Shown here piece after piece: positions 35,426-45,575 of a DNA stretch of 64,000 bases. The notes below the pieces were generated by a model, which was given only the letters and a program-made list of their open reading frames with translations, was not told the origin of the DNA and searched no databases. This stretch comes from Streptomyces hundungensis (lineage in GTDB: Bacteria > Actinomycetota > Actinomycetes > Streptomycetales > Streptomycetaceae): contig NZ_CP032698.1 in the NCBI RefSeq assembly GCF_003627815.1, positions 5,890,001 to 5,954,000 on the forward strand, given 5' to 3'. Position 1 is the first letter of the stretch, and each line of letters opens with the position of its first letter. The translations under genes were made by a program, and so were the position numbers.

Positions 35426-37405
35426 CTAGGGGAGCGGGGCCTGCCAGGTGAGGGTCGTGCCGCGGATGCCGTCGTCGCGCATGCCGTTGTCGACGACGGT
35501 GAGCCGCACCCCGGGCCGCCCGTCGGGGAGTTCGGCGCCCGCGTCCACCACGACGCGCACCGAGGACACCCCTGCCCTGCGGTGCGCCGCGGCGAGGGCG
35601 CCGCGCAGGGCCGCCACCAGCTGGGCGTCCACCGGCTCGCCGACGAGGGTGTCCACCGCGCCCTCGAAACGCACCGAGGGCCGGAAGCCGAGCAGCGCGC
35701 CCGCGCCCGCCGTCTCGCGCAGCACCCGGCCGCGCGGGGTGGTCGGGGCGTCGGCGGGCGGCTGCTGGAGGGCGAAGATCGCGGTGCGCACCTCCTGGAT
35801 GGTGGAGTCGAGCTCGTCGACGGCCCGGGTCAGCATCTCGTCGGTGTCGTCGGCCGCGGCCTTCTCCGCCCGGCGCCGGGTCGACTCCAGCATCATCTCG
35901 GTGGCGAACAGGCGCTGGACGACCAGGTCGTGGAGGTCGCGGGCGATGCGGTCGCGGTCCTCGTACACGGCGAGCTGCTCGCGGTTGTGCTGGGCGTCGG
36001 CGAGGACCAGGGCGAGCGCGGCCTGCGAGGCGAACTGGGCGGCGAGCAGCCGGTCGACCGCCGTGTACGGGCGGGCGCCGCGCCGCCGGGGCAGGGCGAG
36101 CGTGCCGATCAGCTTGCCGCCGCTCTGGAGCGGCAGCATCATGCTCGGCCCGAAACGGCTGCGCACATGGGTGGTCATCCGCGGGTCGGTCGCCGAGTCC
36201 TCCAGGAACACCGGCTCCCCGCCCAGGAGTTGGACCAGGACCGGCGATCCCGGCTCGATCGTCGTCCCCACGATGTCGTCGGGGTCGTCCGGCGCGGAGG
36301 CCGCGACGATCTCCATGCCGCCGGCCGCGGTGGGCTGGAGCACCACCCCCGCCGCCGCGTCCGCGAGCAGCCGGGCCCGCTCGGCCACCTTCATCAGGGC
36401 GTCTGCGGCGCTCTCGCCGGTGAGCAGGGAGGTGGTGACGGCCGCCGCGCCCTCGATCCAGCGCTCCCGCACCCGTACGGTCTCGTACAGGCGGGCGTTG
36501 CCGATGGCGATGCCGGCCTGCGCGGCGAGCACCCGCAGCAGCGCGAGGTCCTCCTCGGTGAAGGGGCCGCCGCGCTTCTCGGTGAGGTAGAGGTTGCCGA
36601 AGACCTGGGTGTGCACCCGGATCGGTACGCCCAGGAACGAGCGCATCGGGGGGTGGCCGGGCGGCAGGTCGGCCGAACGGGGGTCGGTGCGCCGGTCGTC
36701 GAGGCGCAGCGGACGCGGGTCCTGGATGAGGGCGCCGAGCAACCCGGTGTGGCCGTCGGGCAGCGAGGCGATCCGTTCGCGTTCGGCGTCGGTGAGGCCG
36801 GTGGTGAACAGGTCGGTGAGCCGCCCGCGTTCGGGGTCGACCACTCCGAGCGCCCCGTACCGTGCGTCGGTCAGCTCGGCCGCGGACTCCACGATGTGCT
36901 GGAGCGTGGTGCGCAGTTCGAGATCGGTCCCGACGCCGAGCACGGCCTCCAGGAGCATCGGCAACCGGGGCGCGACGGAGTCGGCCTCGCCGCCGGGGGT
37001 GCCTGATGATCCGGTGGCGGCCGGGTGTTCGGGGTTGGGGGTGCCCGGTTCGGTGGCGGCCGGGTGTTCGGGGTTGGGGGTGCCTGGTTCGGTGGCGGCC
37101 GGGTGTTCGGGGTTGGGGGTGCCTGGTTCGGTGGCGGCCGGGTGTTCGGGGTTGGGGGTGCCTGGTTCGGTGGCGGCCGGGTGTTCGGGGTTGGGGGTGC
37201 CTGGTTCGGTGGCGGTCGGGTGTTCGCCGCCGGGGGTGCCTGGTTCGGTGGCGGCCGGGTGTTCGGGGGCGGGGGTGCCCGGGTCGGTGGCCGTCGGGTC
37301 CTGGGGGGCGGCCGGGTGCGGGTTCGGCGGGGTGTCGGAGGTGGGGCGGGACGGGCGGCGCCGGCCTCCCGGCTCCGCGCCGCCCAGCCCCTCCGCTTCA
37401 GTCAT
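35426..37405 (-). CDS. GAF-domain histidine kinase with degenerate ATPase domain
   Basis: A 659-aa DevS-like cytoplasmic sensor. The N-terminal ~130 residues are a Pro/Thr/Glu repeat region. Two GAF domains follow (LPMLLEAVLGVGTDLEL to NARLYETV; WIEGAAAVTTSLLTGES to ALALVLADAQ). The dimerisation segment has the phospho-acceptor in RIARDLHDLVVQRLFATEMM (His near 490). The C-terminal ATPase domain is short: the N box lacks Asn (RGALAAAHRRAG), the G1 box is only VVDNG, and there is no second glycine box before the last strand (TLTWQAPLP). ATP binding is therefore doubtful. No response regulator is adjacent. Confidence 0.82.
   Translation of the reverse strand: MTEAEGLGGAEPGGRRRPSRPTSDTPPNPHPAAPQDPTATDPGTPAPEHPAATEPGTPGGEHPTATEPGTPNPEHPAATEPGTPNPEHPAATEPGTPNPEHPAATEPGTPNPEHPAATEPGTPNPEHPAATGSSGTPGGEADSVAPRLPMLLEAVLGVGTDLELRTTLQHIVESAAELTDARYGALGVVDPERGRLTDLFTTGLTDAERERIASLPDGHTGLLGALIQDPRPLRLDDRRTDPRSADLPPGHPPMRSFLGVPIRVHTQVFGNLYLTEKRGGPFTEEDLALLRVLAAQAGIAIGNARLYETVRVRERWIEGAAAVTTSLLTGESAADALMKVAERARLLADAAAGVVLQPTAAGGMEIVAASAPDDPDDIVGTTIEPGSPVLVQLLGGEPVFLEDSATDPRMTTHVRSRFGPSMMLPLQSGGKLIGTLALPRRRGARPYTAVDRLLAAQFASQAALALVLADAQHNREQLAVYEDRDRIARDLHDLVVQRLFATEMMLESTRRRAEKAAADDTDEMLTRAVDELDSTIQEVRTAIFALQQPPADAPTTPRGRVLRETAGAGALLGFRPSVRFEGAVDTLVGEPVDAQLVAALRGALAAAHRRAGVSSVRVVVDAGAELPDGRPGVRLTVVDNGMRDDGIRGTTLTWQAPLP
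37005..37290 (-). repeat. 39-bp coding minisatellite in the GAF kinase gene
   Basis: Six near-perfect 39-bp units encode EHPAATEPGTPNP (one EHPTATEPGTPNP, one ending GG), with diverged units at both ends. The central four are essentially identical in DNA, which points to recent expansion or slippage. Confidence 0.9.
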
Positions 37406-37462
37406 CCTTCGAGGATTCCGCACCCCGGCCGTCCGTCCCGGCAGCCACGGTTGTCGTGCCGG

Positions 37463-38506
37463 TCACTCGGCCATCGGGGCGGGGGCCAGCGCCATCGGCT
37501 GGATCGTCCCCTCCAGCATCGAGCCGAGGCCCAGGATCGCGCAGACGTCGGGCCGCTCGGCGATGTGGACCGGCATGCCCGTGGAGTCGCGCAGCATCTG
37601 GTCGAGGCCCGGGAGCAGGGCGCTGCCGCCGACCATCATGATGCCCCGCTCGGCGAGGTCGGCGACCAGGTCGGGCGGGCAGTCGCGGAGCACCTTGCCG
37701 ATGCCGTCGAGCACGGCGGTCAGCGGGGTGTGGATGGCGTTGCGCACGGCGGCCGTGTCGACCAGGACCGAACGGGCCAGACCGGTCGCGACGTCACGGC
37801 CGTGGATCTCGGTGGACGCGGGCCCCTGCGAGGTCAGGCCGTTGCCGCGCAGCGCGAGTTGCAGCGGGCGCACGGACTGGCTGGGCAGCATCAGTTCGTG
37901 CTGGTGGCGCAGGTGCTGGATGACCGCGTGGTCGATGGCCTCGCCGCCGACGGGGATGCGGACGGCCGTGACGATGGCGCCGAGCGAGAGCACGGCGATC
38001 TGGGTCGTGGCGGCCCCGCACACCATGATCATGGTGGCGGTGGGCTGCTCGACCGGGAGCCCGCAGCCGACGGCGGCCGCGATCAGGGTGTCGACCAGCT
38101 CGACCCGGCGGGCACCGAGGCCCACCAGGGTCTCCATCGCGGCGCGCTGCGCCAGCGGGTCGCTGTCGTGCGGGGTGCAGGCGGCGGCGCGCAGCCTCGG
38201 CTTGCGGCGCAACTGGCGGCGGAGCTTCTCGCCCAGGAGATGACGCAGCATGCGCTGGGCCATCTCGATGTCGACGACGGTGCCGCCGGACACCGGGCGG
38301 GCCACCCGGATGTAGTCGGGCGTGCGGCCCGTCATCTGTTCGGCGAAGGCGCCGACGGCGATGAGCGCGCCGGTGCGGGTGTTGACGGCAGCCACGCTCG
38401 GCTCGTCCACGACGAGTCCGGCTCCCTTGACGTAGACCCGGGTTCTTGCGGCCCCGAGGTCGACGGCAACATGGCAACGGCGCAACTGCTCAAGACTGAC
38501 GGTCAC
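37463..38506 (-). CDS. mbl: MreB-like protein Mbl
   Basis: A 347-aa bacterial actin. Phosphate-1 motif VAVDLGAARTRVYVKGAG near residue 13, phosphate-2 region MVCGAATTQIAVLSLG and adenosine motif IMMVGGSALLPGLDQML. Streptomyces has MreB and this shorter, more diverged Mbl; both help spore-wall maturation. The divergence (GAARTR rather than GTANT) and the isolated position away from mre genes fit Mbl. GTG 38506 follows GGGAGG. Confidence 0.85.
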   Translation of the reverse strand: MTVSLEQLRRCHVAVDLGAARTRVYVKGAGLVVDEPSVAAVNTRTGALIAVGAFAEQMTGRTPDYIRVARPVSGGTVVDIEMAQRMLRHLLGEKLRRQLRRKPRLRAAACTPHDSDPLAQRAAMETLVGLGARRVELVDTLIAAAVGCGLPVEQPTATMIMVCGAATTQIAVLSLGAIVTAVRIPVGGEAIDHAVIQHLRHQHELMLPSQSVRPLQLALRGNGLTSQGPASTEIHGRDVATGLARSVLVDTAAVRNAIHTPLTAVLDGIGKVLRDCPPDLVADLAERGIMMVGGSALLPGLDQMLRDSTGMPVHIAERPDVCAILGLGSMLEGTIQPMALAPAPMAE

Positions 38507-38746
38507 GGCAGATCCTCCCGAGAGCGGTACTTAGTTCGCATCATGCGACCGCGCGGGGGCCGACGCGCGCTGGGATGCGCCGGTAGGGGGCATACGAGCT
38601 GACGACCAGCCAGAAAGCGGACACGGCGCAGGTCAAGCGCGCCGGCGGTGGCTAGCTGCCCGGACGTCGCAGCAGCCCACCCCGCCCGGCGCGCCCTGTC
38701 GGTGCCTTGCCCGACGGCGGGTCGAAGACCTCCCTCGGGCTCCGCC

Positions 38747-39313
38747 TCAGGGCAGCAGTCGCTGGAGCAGCCCCCAGGTGAACTCCGCGACGCGGGTCCC
38801 GCCGCCGGGCAGGGTGATCGAGAGCTGCCACCGCGTGGGCGCCGAGCCCTCCATCGGGCGGGCCGGGGGGAAGGCACGGGCCGCCTCGTCCACCGTGCAC
38901 GACCACGGCCGCAGATCGTCCTCCCCGCGCAGCTCGGGGCCCGGTATGCCGGGGGCCCGGACCAGCCACTCGTTCCACACCGCGCCCCCCGGCCCGGCCA
39001 GCACCTCGAACCGGAGCCCGGGCCAGAGCGGCACCGGCCACAGGTGGGCCTCGCAGTCCAGGTCCCCGATCCGGCGCGGCGCCACCGACTCGGGCGCCCC
39101 GAGCACCGAGCGGTAGCGGGACAGCGCGCCGCGCGAGCGGGCCGAGCGGACCATCGCCTGCCAGCGCCTGTTGGCCTCGCGCATCTGCGCCACGGAGGCG
39201 CCCAGCTCCAGCCGCGCCTGCTCGACGAGGCCCGGCTGGTGGTCGGACATCCGCCGCAGCAGCACGAGTTGGAAGTCCAGCGGACCGAACGGCCGCATCA
39301 CGATTTCCGTCAT
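38747..39313 (-). CDS. Conserved hypothetical protein, 188 aa
   Basis: Starts MTEIVMRPFGPLDFQLVLLR after AGGA. It has a helical N-terminal region (HQPGLVEQARLELG, MREANRRWQAMVRSARSRG) and a Trp-rich beta region (CEAHLWPVPLWPGLRFEVL, AVWNEWLVRAPG, RWQLSITLPGG). No signal peptide, membrane segment or cofactor motif. It lies upstream of mbl on the same strand, with about 240 bp between. I do not recognise the family and give no function. Confidence 0.65.
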   Translation of the reverse strand: MTEIVMRPFGPLDFQLVLLRRMSDHQPGLVEQARLELGASVAQMREANRRWQAMVRSARSRGALSRYRSVLGAPESVAPRRIGDLDCEAHLWPVPLWPGLRFEVLAGPGGAVWNEWLVRAPGIPGPELRGEDDLRPWSCTVDEAARAFPPARPMEGSAPTRWQLSITLPGGGTRVAEFTWGLLQRLLP

Positions 39314-39460
39314 GACGTCCATCCTGCCCGGCCCCACTGACAACGCCCCGGTCCATGGCGATTCGTCACGCGGCCACGCCCAGGAGGCGGCTCTTCCGCA
39401 CAAGATCCACACATCTCCGGCCCCTTATGTTGCCCGGCCGCCGCATAGCCTCCCTGGGCC

Positions 39461-40159
39461 ATGGATTACTGCCACTCCTGCCGACGGCACCTCAACGGCG
39501 CACTGGCCTGCGCCGGTTGCGGAACACCCGTGGAGGCGCTGGCACCCGCGCCCGACGACGAGCTCCTGGTGTACGCCGGTGCTCCCACCGGCGTCGCGGA
39601 GGTGCCGGCGCCGCCCGGTCATCGCCGCGCCCGCAAGGGCCGCCGGGCCCGGCGAAAGCGGGGCAAGGTGATCCTGTTCGGCTCGGCCGGTCTGGTGCTG
39701 GTGGCCGGGGCGGTGGGCATGGTGCAGATGGCGATGGAGCCGCCCGTCGACGACCGGGCGTCCTCCGTGCAGGAGGACCAGACGATCTCCGACCCCCAGC
39801 CGCTGCCGTCGGGCAGCGCGGCGGGGCCGCCCTCGAAACCCGCGGCGAGACCGGTGTCCTCCAAAGGGCACGCCCGGGGTCCGGGCTCCGGCCCCGGCTC
39901 CGGCCCGGCCACCGGGGCGCCCGCGCCCGGCGGGGCCGCGAGCGAGCCGCCCCGCGACGGCGCCTCGCCGAAGACGTCGTCCTCGGCCGCTCCCGGCCCC
40001 GGGCCCTCCTCCTCCGTACCGATGGATCCGGCTTCGCCGGGAGCCTCCGATTCACCCGGACCGGGCGAGCCCAGCCACTCCGAGCAGCCCCCGCCCCCGC
40101 CGCCGCCCTCTCCCACCCCGACCAAGACCTGCCACCGGTTCCTGTGGTGGTGCACCTGA
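39461..40159 (+). CDS. Zinc-ribbon membrane protein with Pro/Ser-rich tail
   Basis: A 232-aa protein. The N-terminal zinc ribbon CHSCRRHLNGALACAGCG has two CxxC pairs, then comes a basic stretch (GHRRARKGRRARRKRGK) and one membrane helix (VILFGSAGLVLVAGAVGMV). A long Ser/Pro/Gly-rich extracytoplasmic tail ends TPTKTCHRFLWWCT with two Cys. It resembles a Streptomyces-specific family I recall as SCO2400-like. The ribbon is cytoplasmic and the tail outside, so it may relay or anchor something at the envelope. Function unknown. Confidence 0.7.
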   Translation: MDYCHSCRRHLNGALACAGCGTPVEALAPAPDDELLVYAGAPTGVAEVPAPPGHRRARKGRRARRKRGKVILFGSAGLVLVAGAVGMVQMAMEPPVDDRASSVQEDQTISDPQPLPSGSAAGPPSKPAARPVSSKGHARGPGSGPGSGPATGAPAPGGAASEPPRDGASPKTSSSAAPGPGPSSSVPMDPASPGASDSPGPGEPSHSEQPPPPPPPSPTPTKTCHRFLWWCT

Positions 40160-40167
40160 GCACGCAG

Positions 40168-40230
40168 GGCTGATCGCCCGGCATCCCCTTGAGCTGATCG
40201 CCCAGCATCCGCCAGGGCTAGTCGCCAGGG
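40168..40230. repeat. Degenerate copies of the marR 3' end
   Basis: The sequence CTRATCGCCCRGCATCC, which encodes the last MarR codons at 40231-40247, recurs at about 40193 and 40169, just beyond the marR stop. This suggests past tandem duplication of the gene end. Confidence 0.6.
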
Positions 40231-40653
40231 CTAATCGCCCAGCATCCGCTTGAGCAGATCCCGCAGCACCGTCCGCTCCCGTGTCGACAGTTCGGCCAGC
40301 GGTTCCCTCGCGAAGTTCAGGGACGCGCGCAGATCGGCCGCGGTCGCCAGGCCGTCGGCGGTGGGGGCGGCCAGTTTGACGCGGCGGTCCAGCGGGTCGG
40401 GGCGGCGCTCCACCAGGCCCCGCGCTTCGAGGCGGTCGACGATGCCGGTGATGTTGGACGGCTCGCACTTCAGCTTCTGGGCGATCCGCCGCATCGGCAT
40501 CGGCTCCAGGGAGAGCAGCCCGAGGACCCGGGCCTGCGCGCCGGTGAGGGAGTGCTCGGCGGCGGCCCGCTCGTACTCCTCGTAGTAGCGGGCGACGACC
40601 GTGCCGATCAGCTCGATCACTTCGAGGCTCAGGGGATCCGTTCGAGGGGCCAT
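40231..40653 (-). CDS. MarR-family transcriptional regulator
   Basis: A 140-aa winged-helix repressor. The DNA-binding part is LTGAQARVLGLLSLEPMPMR, KLKCEPSNITGIVDRLEARG, with the wing VERRPDPLDRRVKLAAPT. It lacks the N-terminal reactive Cys of OhrR proteins; its only Cys is in the recognition-helix region. It is divergent from the NADP-dependent oxidoreductase gene and likely represses it and itself through the dyad at 40676. TAGGCT just before the ATG suggests leaderless transcription. Confidence 0.9.
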   Translation of the reverse strand: MAPRTDPLSLEVIELIGTVVARYYEEYERAAAEHSLTGAQARVLGLLSLEPMPMRRIAQKLKCEPSNITGIVDRLEARGLVERRPDPLDRRVKLAAPTADGLATAADLRASLNFAREPLAELSTRERTVLRDLLKRMLGD

Positions 40654-40665
40654 GCGCCGAAGCCT

Positions 40666-40705
40666 ACCCAGTTACTTGACAATCTCAAATATCTGGGAGC
40701 ATTGT
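40666..40705. promoter_or_regulatory. Overlapping divergent promoters with a candidate MarR operator
   Basis: A dyad TTGA-CAATC-TCAA (40676-40688) overlaps TTGACA (40676), the -35 of the rightward promoter, with CATTGT at 40700 as -10 (18-bp spacer). Read leftward, the same dyad gives TTGAGA as -35 and TAGGCT as -10 (16-bp spacer) for marR. One bound repressor would block both. Confidence 0.6.
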
Positions 40706-40828
40706 TCTTTCAGTACCTGAAGTATTCGGGGCGCCCGGCGCACCGGCGCAGCCGGCCGGCGCTCATGGGTACCGGTACCGACGTACCCGATGTATCGATC
40801 AGCTTTTGCTCGCAGGAGGACGCACCCC

Positions 40829-41857
<1,029 letters not shown>

Positions 41858-42039
41858 TTCCGAGCGGGAGCGCGCCGCTTGCGTCCTCCTGGGTCCAGGT
41901 ACGCGGCGAGGAGCCCGTCACGCCCGCGCGTGACCCATCGCACACTCCGCCTCACGGTTTCCGCGATCCGATAAGGTTTTTCCACATCCCGGCGGCCGTG
42001 AGGCGCGAGCGGCCGCGTACCCAGGAGGAGCACCCCAGC

Positions 42040-42465
<426 letters not shown>

Positions 42466-42476
42466 CCGGCACCTCG

Positions 42477-42505
42477 AAGGACCGCGCCCCGGTGGCGCGG
42501 TCCTT
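42477..42505 (+). terminator. Terminator after ohr
   Basis: Perfect 12-bp stem AAGGACCGCGCC / GGCGCGGTCCTT around CCGGT, 11 bp after the ohr stop. It ends 16 bp before the iminopeptidase ATG, so that gene must start its own very short leader. Confidence 0.85.
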
Positions 42506-42521
42506 TGCCATGCTGGGCCGC

Positions 42522-43484
42522 ATGACCTTTCCCGAGACAGCCCCGTACGACCACGGCACGCTCGACACCGGTGACGGCAACCTCGTCCACTGGGAGGTGT
42601 GCGGAAACCCCGGCGGAAAGCCGGCCGTCGTGGTGCACGGCGGGCCCGGCTCGGGAGCGGGGCCGTCCTGGCGCCGCTACTTCGACCCGGCGCGCTACCG
42701 CGTGGTCCTCTTCGACCAGCGGGGCTGCGGCCGCTCCACGCCGTCCGCCGGTGAGGCGACGACGGACCTCGCCACCAACACCACCCACCATCTGATGGCG
42801 GACATGGAGCAGCTGCGCGAGCACCTCGGCATCGCCAAGTGGCTGGTGTTCGGCGGGTCTTGGGGCGCCACGCTCGGACTCGCGTACGCGCAGGCTCACC
42901 CGGACCGGGTCAGCGAGGTCGTCCTCTTCTCGATCGCGACGACCAGCCGCGCCGAGGTGGACTGGATCACCGAGGGGGTGGGGGGCCACTTCCCCGAGGC
43001 GTGGGCCGAGTTCCGCGACGCGGCGCGGCCCGGCGAGGGCGAGCGACTGGTCGACGCGTACGCCCGGCTGCTCGCCGACCCCGATCCCGCCGTACGCGAG
43101 GAGGCCGCCCGGAACTGGTGCCGCTGGGAGGACACCCATGTGCGGGCGCCCGGGGCGCGACTGCCCGAGAGCTTCGGCGGTTCGCGGTACGCCGACCCCG
43201 CCTTCCGGATGACCTTCGCCCGGCTCGTCACCCACTACTGGCGCCATGCGGCCTGGCTCGAAGACGGTCAACTCCTGCGCGGCGCAAGCGAGTTGGGGAA
43301 GATACCCGGGGTGCTCATCACCGGCGGGCAGGACCTCAGCTCCCCGCCCGACCCGGCCCGCGCCCTCGCGGACCGCTGGCCGGGCTGTGAACTGCTGGCG
43401 ATCGACGACGCGGGCCACGGCCTGAGCCACGCGGACATGGGTGCGGCGGCCCAGGACGCCCTCGACCGGTTCGCCCGCTCCTGA
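42522..43484 (+). CDS. pip: Proline iminopeptidase
   Basis: A 320-aa alpha/beta hydrolase that removes N-terminal proline from peptides. Oxyanion segment VVVHGGPGSGAGP, family motif LFDQRGCGRSTPS, nucleophile in VFGGSWGATLGLAYA (Ser113), catalytic Asp in LITGGQDLSSPP and His in AIDDAGHGLSH. ATG 42522 was chosen; it lies directly after the ohr terminator, so transcription is probably leaderless. The protein is cytoplasmic, with no signal peptide. Confidence 0.92.
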   Translation: MTFPETAPYDHGTLDTGDGNLVHWEVCGNPGGKPAVVVHGGPGSGAGPSWRRYFDPARYRVVLFDQRGCGRSTPSAGEATTDLATNTTHHLMADMEQLREHLGIAKWLVFGGSWGATLGLAYAQAHPDRVSEVVLFSIATTSRAEVDWITEGVGGHFPEAWAEFRDAARPGEGERLVDAYARLLADPDPAVREEAARNWCRWEDTHVRAPGARLPESFGGSRYADPAFRMTFARLVTHYWRHAAWLEDGQLLRGASELGKIPGVLITGGQDLSSPPDPARALADRWPGCELLAIDDAGHGLSHADMGAAAQDALDRFARS

Positions 43485-43573
43485 ACGAGCGCCGTTCAGG
43501 CACGGCGGGGGGTGCGGGGAGCGGGGCCCCCTGCGGGTCGGCCCCGCACCGGCCGCCGGATAGGGTCGGCGAC

Positions 43574-44578
43574 ATGCGTGATCTAGGGGCGGGCTTCGGA
43601 TATCTGGTCAAGGGACAGCGGTGGGCCGCCGGGCACGGCAGGTCGCTCGGCGTCGGCCTGCTGCCCGGCCTCATCACCCTCGTCCTGTACGTGGGCGCGC
43701 TGATCGGGCTCGCCTACGGCGCCGACGACTTCGTCGGCTGGGCGACCCCGTTCGCCGACGACTGGTCCTCGCCCTGGCTCGGCCTGTTCCGCGGCTGCCT
43801 GACCGCGCTGGTCTTCGCGCTCGGCCTGTTCCTCGCGGTGATCTCCTTCACCGCCGTGACCCTGCTCGTCGGCCAGCCCTTCTACGAGAAGCTCTCCGCC
43901 GACGTCGACCGGTCCGAGAGCGGTGGCGCGGCCCCCGAGTCGGGCCTCTCGCTCGGACGCGAACTGTGGATCTCCGCCCGCGACTCCCTGCGCATCCTGA
44001 TCAGGGTCGGGTGCTACGGCGTCCTGCTCTTCGCGCTCGGCTTCGTTCCGGTGATCGGCCAGAGCGTCATTCCGGCCATCGGCTTCTGCGTCACCGGGTT
44101 CTTCCTCACCGAGGAGCTGACGGCCGTCGCCCTCCAGCGCCGGGGCATGGAACTGCGGCCCCGCCTGGCACTGCTGCGCTCGCGCCGGCTGCTGACCCTG
44201 GGCTTCGGCGTGCCGCTCGCCGTCGCCTTCGTCGTCCCGCTGGTCGCCATCTTCCTGATGCCGGGGGCGGTCGCGGGCGCGACGCTGATGGTGCGGGATC
44301 TGCTCGACGAGTCGGACGCGGACGATCAAACGCGGGGCGCGGACGACGAAACGCGGGGCGGGGACGGCGAAACGCGCCGCGCGGGCGACGAAACCCGACG
44401 CGCGGACGGCGAAACGCGCCGCGCGGGCGACGAAACCCGACGCGTGGGCGGCGAACCTCGACGCGTGGGCGGCGAACCTCGACGCGTGGGCGGCGGACTG
44501 CGGCGCGCGGACGGCCAGTCGCCGGGCGCGGGCGCGATGGGCGACGGTGACCCGGCCCGGACCCCGCCCGCCCTCTGA
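43574..44578 (+). CDS. EI24-domain membrane protein with repetitive C-terminal tail
   Basis: A 334-aa protein. About four to five membrane helices (GVGLLPGLITLVLYVGALIG, FRGCLTALVFALGLFLAVIS, VGCYGVLLFALGFVPVIG, LAVAFVVPLVAIFLMPGAV) form the EI24/CysZ-like domain. From about residue 250 the tail is built of seven-residue units such as GDETRRA, DGETRRA and GGEPRRV, highly charged and probably disordered. ATG 43574 has TAGGGT 8 nt upstream, so it may be leaderless. CysZ relatives carry sulfate; no such role can be claimed here. Confidence 0.8.
   Translation: MRDLGAGFGYLVKGQRWAAGHGRSLGVGLLPGLITLVLYVGALIGLAYGADDFVGWATPFADDWSSPWLGLFRGCLTALVFALGLFLAVISFTAVTLLVGQPFYEKLSADVDRSESGGAAPESGLSLGRELWISARDSLRILIRVGCYGVLLFALGFVPVIGQSVIPAIGFCVTGFFLTEELTAVALQRRGMELRPRLALLRSRRLLTLGFGVPLAVAFVVPLVAIFLMPGAVAGATLMVRDLLDESDADDQTRGADDETRGGDGETRRAGDETRRADGETRRAGDETRRVGGEPRRVGGEPRRVGGGLRRADGQSPGAGAMGDGDPARTPPAL
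44321..44530 (+). repeat. 21-bp coding repeats in the EI24-type gene
   Basis: About ten 21-bp units encode seven-residue repeats (DDETRGG, DGETRRA, GDETRRA, GGEPRRV). Adjacent units are nearly identical in DNA and all stay in frame. Confidence 0.8.
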
Positions 44579-44602
44579 ACCGCCGGACACCGGAGCCCGC
44601 CG

Positions 44603-45517
44603 TCACCTGGCGGCGACGTCATCCATCAACTCCCGCGCCGATCGCCGCAGTTGGGCCAGGAAGGCGGACGTGGCGGGGGAGTGGGTCAGGCCGCGCGGGG
44701 TCGCCGCGTAGACCGCCCGGCGGGGCACGTCCTCGGGGTGGACCCCGGCCAGCGTGATGTCGGCGCGTACCGAATCGGCGGCGAGCGCCGGGAGCAGGGT
44801 CACCCCGAGGCCCGCCGCGACGAAGCCCTGTTTGGCGATCCAGTCCTGGACGACATAGGCGGTACGTGGCCGAAAGCCCGCCTCGGCGGCGGAGCGCAGC
44901 AGGGTGTCCTCGGGCCGCGCCGACCCGGCCACCCACTCCTCGTCGGCGAGCTCGGACAGCCTCACCTCGCCCCGGCCCGCGAGCCGATGGCCCTGGGGCA
45001 GGGCGACGTACATGGGCTCGTCGAGCAGATGGTGCAGGGTGCAGCCGTCCAGGGACTGGCCCGCCGTGTCGCTGACCACGGCCACATCGAGGTCCCCGGC
45101 CGCGAGCAGCCGCAGATGCTTGGCCGAAGGGCCCTCGGTGCGGGCCACGCTCACCCCCGGCCGCAGCGCGCGGAACGCGGCGAGGGCGCGGGGGAGCAAC
45201 GCCGCGTCGGCCGTCGCGAACGCGCCGATCCGCAACAGTCCGCCGTCCAGGGTGCGCAGCGCGTCGAGTTCCGCGCGGGCCGCCGTGAGCCGGTCGCGTA
45301 CCGCCTCGGCGTGCGGGAGCAGCACCCGTCCGGCCTCGGTGAGCCGGACGCCCCGGGGTAGCCGGTCGAAGAGCCGCGCCCCCAACTCGGTCTCCAGGGA
45401 CTGGACTTGACGCGACACCGCCGACTGGGTGTAGCCGAGCGAGGCGGCGGCCGAGGTGAAGGAGCGGTCGGCGGCGACCCGCAGGAAGACCTCATACAAG
45501 CTATGCGTGACTGGCAT
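44603..45517 (-). CDS. LysR-family transcriptional regulator
   Basis: A 304-aa regulator. N-terminal winged helix (YEVFLRVAADRSFTSAAASL, GYTQSAVSRQVQSLETELG, LFDRLPRGVRLTEAG) and C-terminal periplasmic-binding-like effector domain. It is divergent from the NAD-binding dehydrogenase gene, 58 bp away, and by LysR habit probably controls it. Starts at 45517 (MPVTHSLYEVF), 45526 or 45535 are possible; TAGCAT lies 7 nt before 45517, which favours that one as leaderless. Confidence 0.9.
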   Translation of the reverse strand: MPVTHSLYEVFLRVAADRSFTSAAASLGYTQSAVSRQVQSLETELGARLFDRLPRGVRLTEAGRVLLPHAEAVRDRLTAARAELDALRTLDGGLLRIGAFATADAALLPRALAAFRALRPGVSVARTEGPSAKHLRLLAAGDLDVAVVSDTAGQSLDGCTLHHLLDEPMYVALPQGHRLAGRGEVRLSELADEEWVAGSARPEDTLLRSAAEAGFRPRTAYVVQDWIAKQGFVAAGLGVTLLPALAADSVRADITLAGVHPEDVPRRAVYAATPRGLTHSPATSAFLAQLRRSARELMDDVAAR

Positions 45518-45575
45518 GGGAGTCATGCTAGACATTCGCTTGTCGCATGGTTCGGAGTCTCATAGCGTCTGAGCC

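Noticed and set aside
37005..37290. CRISPR-like regular repeats of 39 bp
   Set aside because: Units are contiguous with no spacers and translate in frame as EHPAATEPGTPNP inside a kinase gene; no cas genes.
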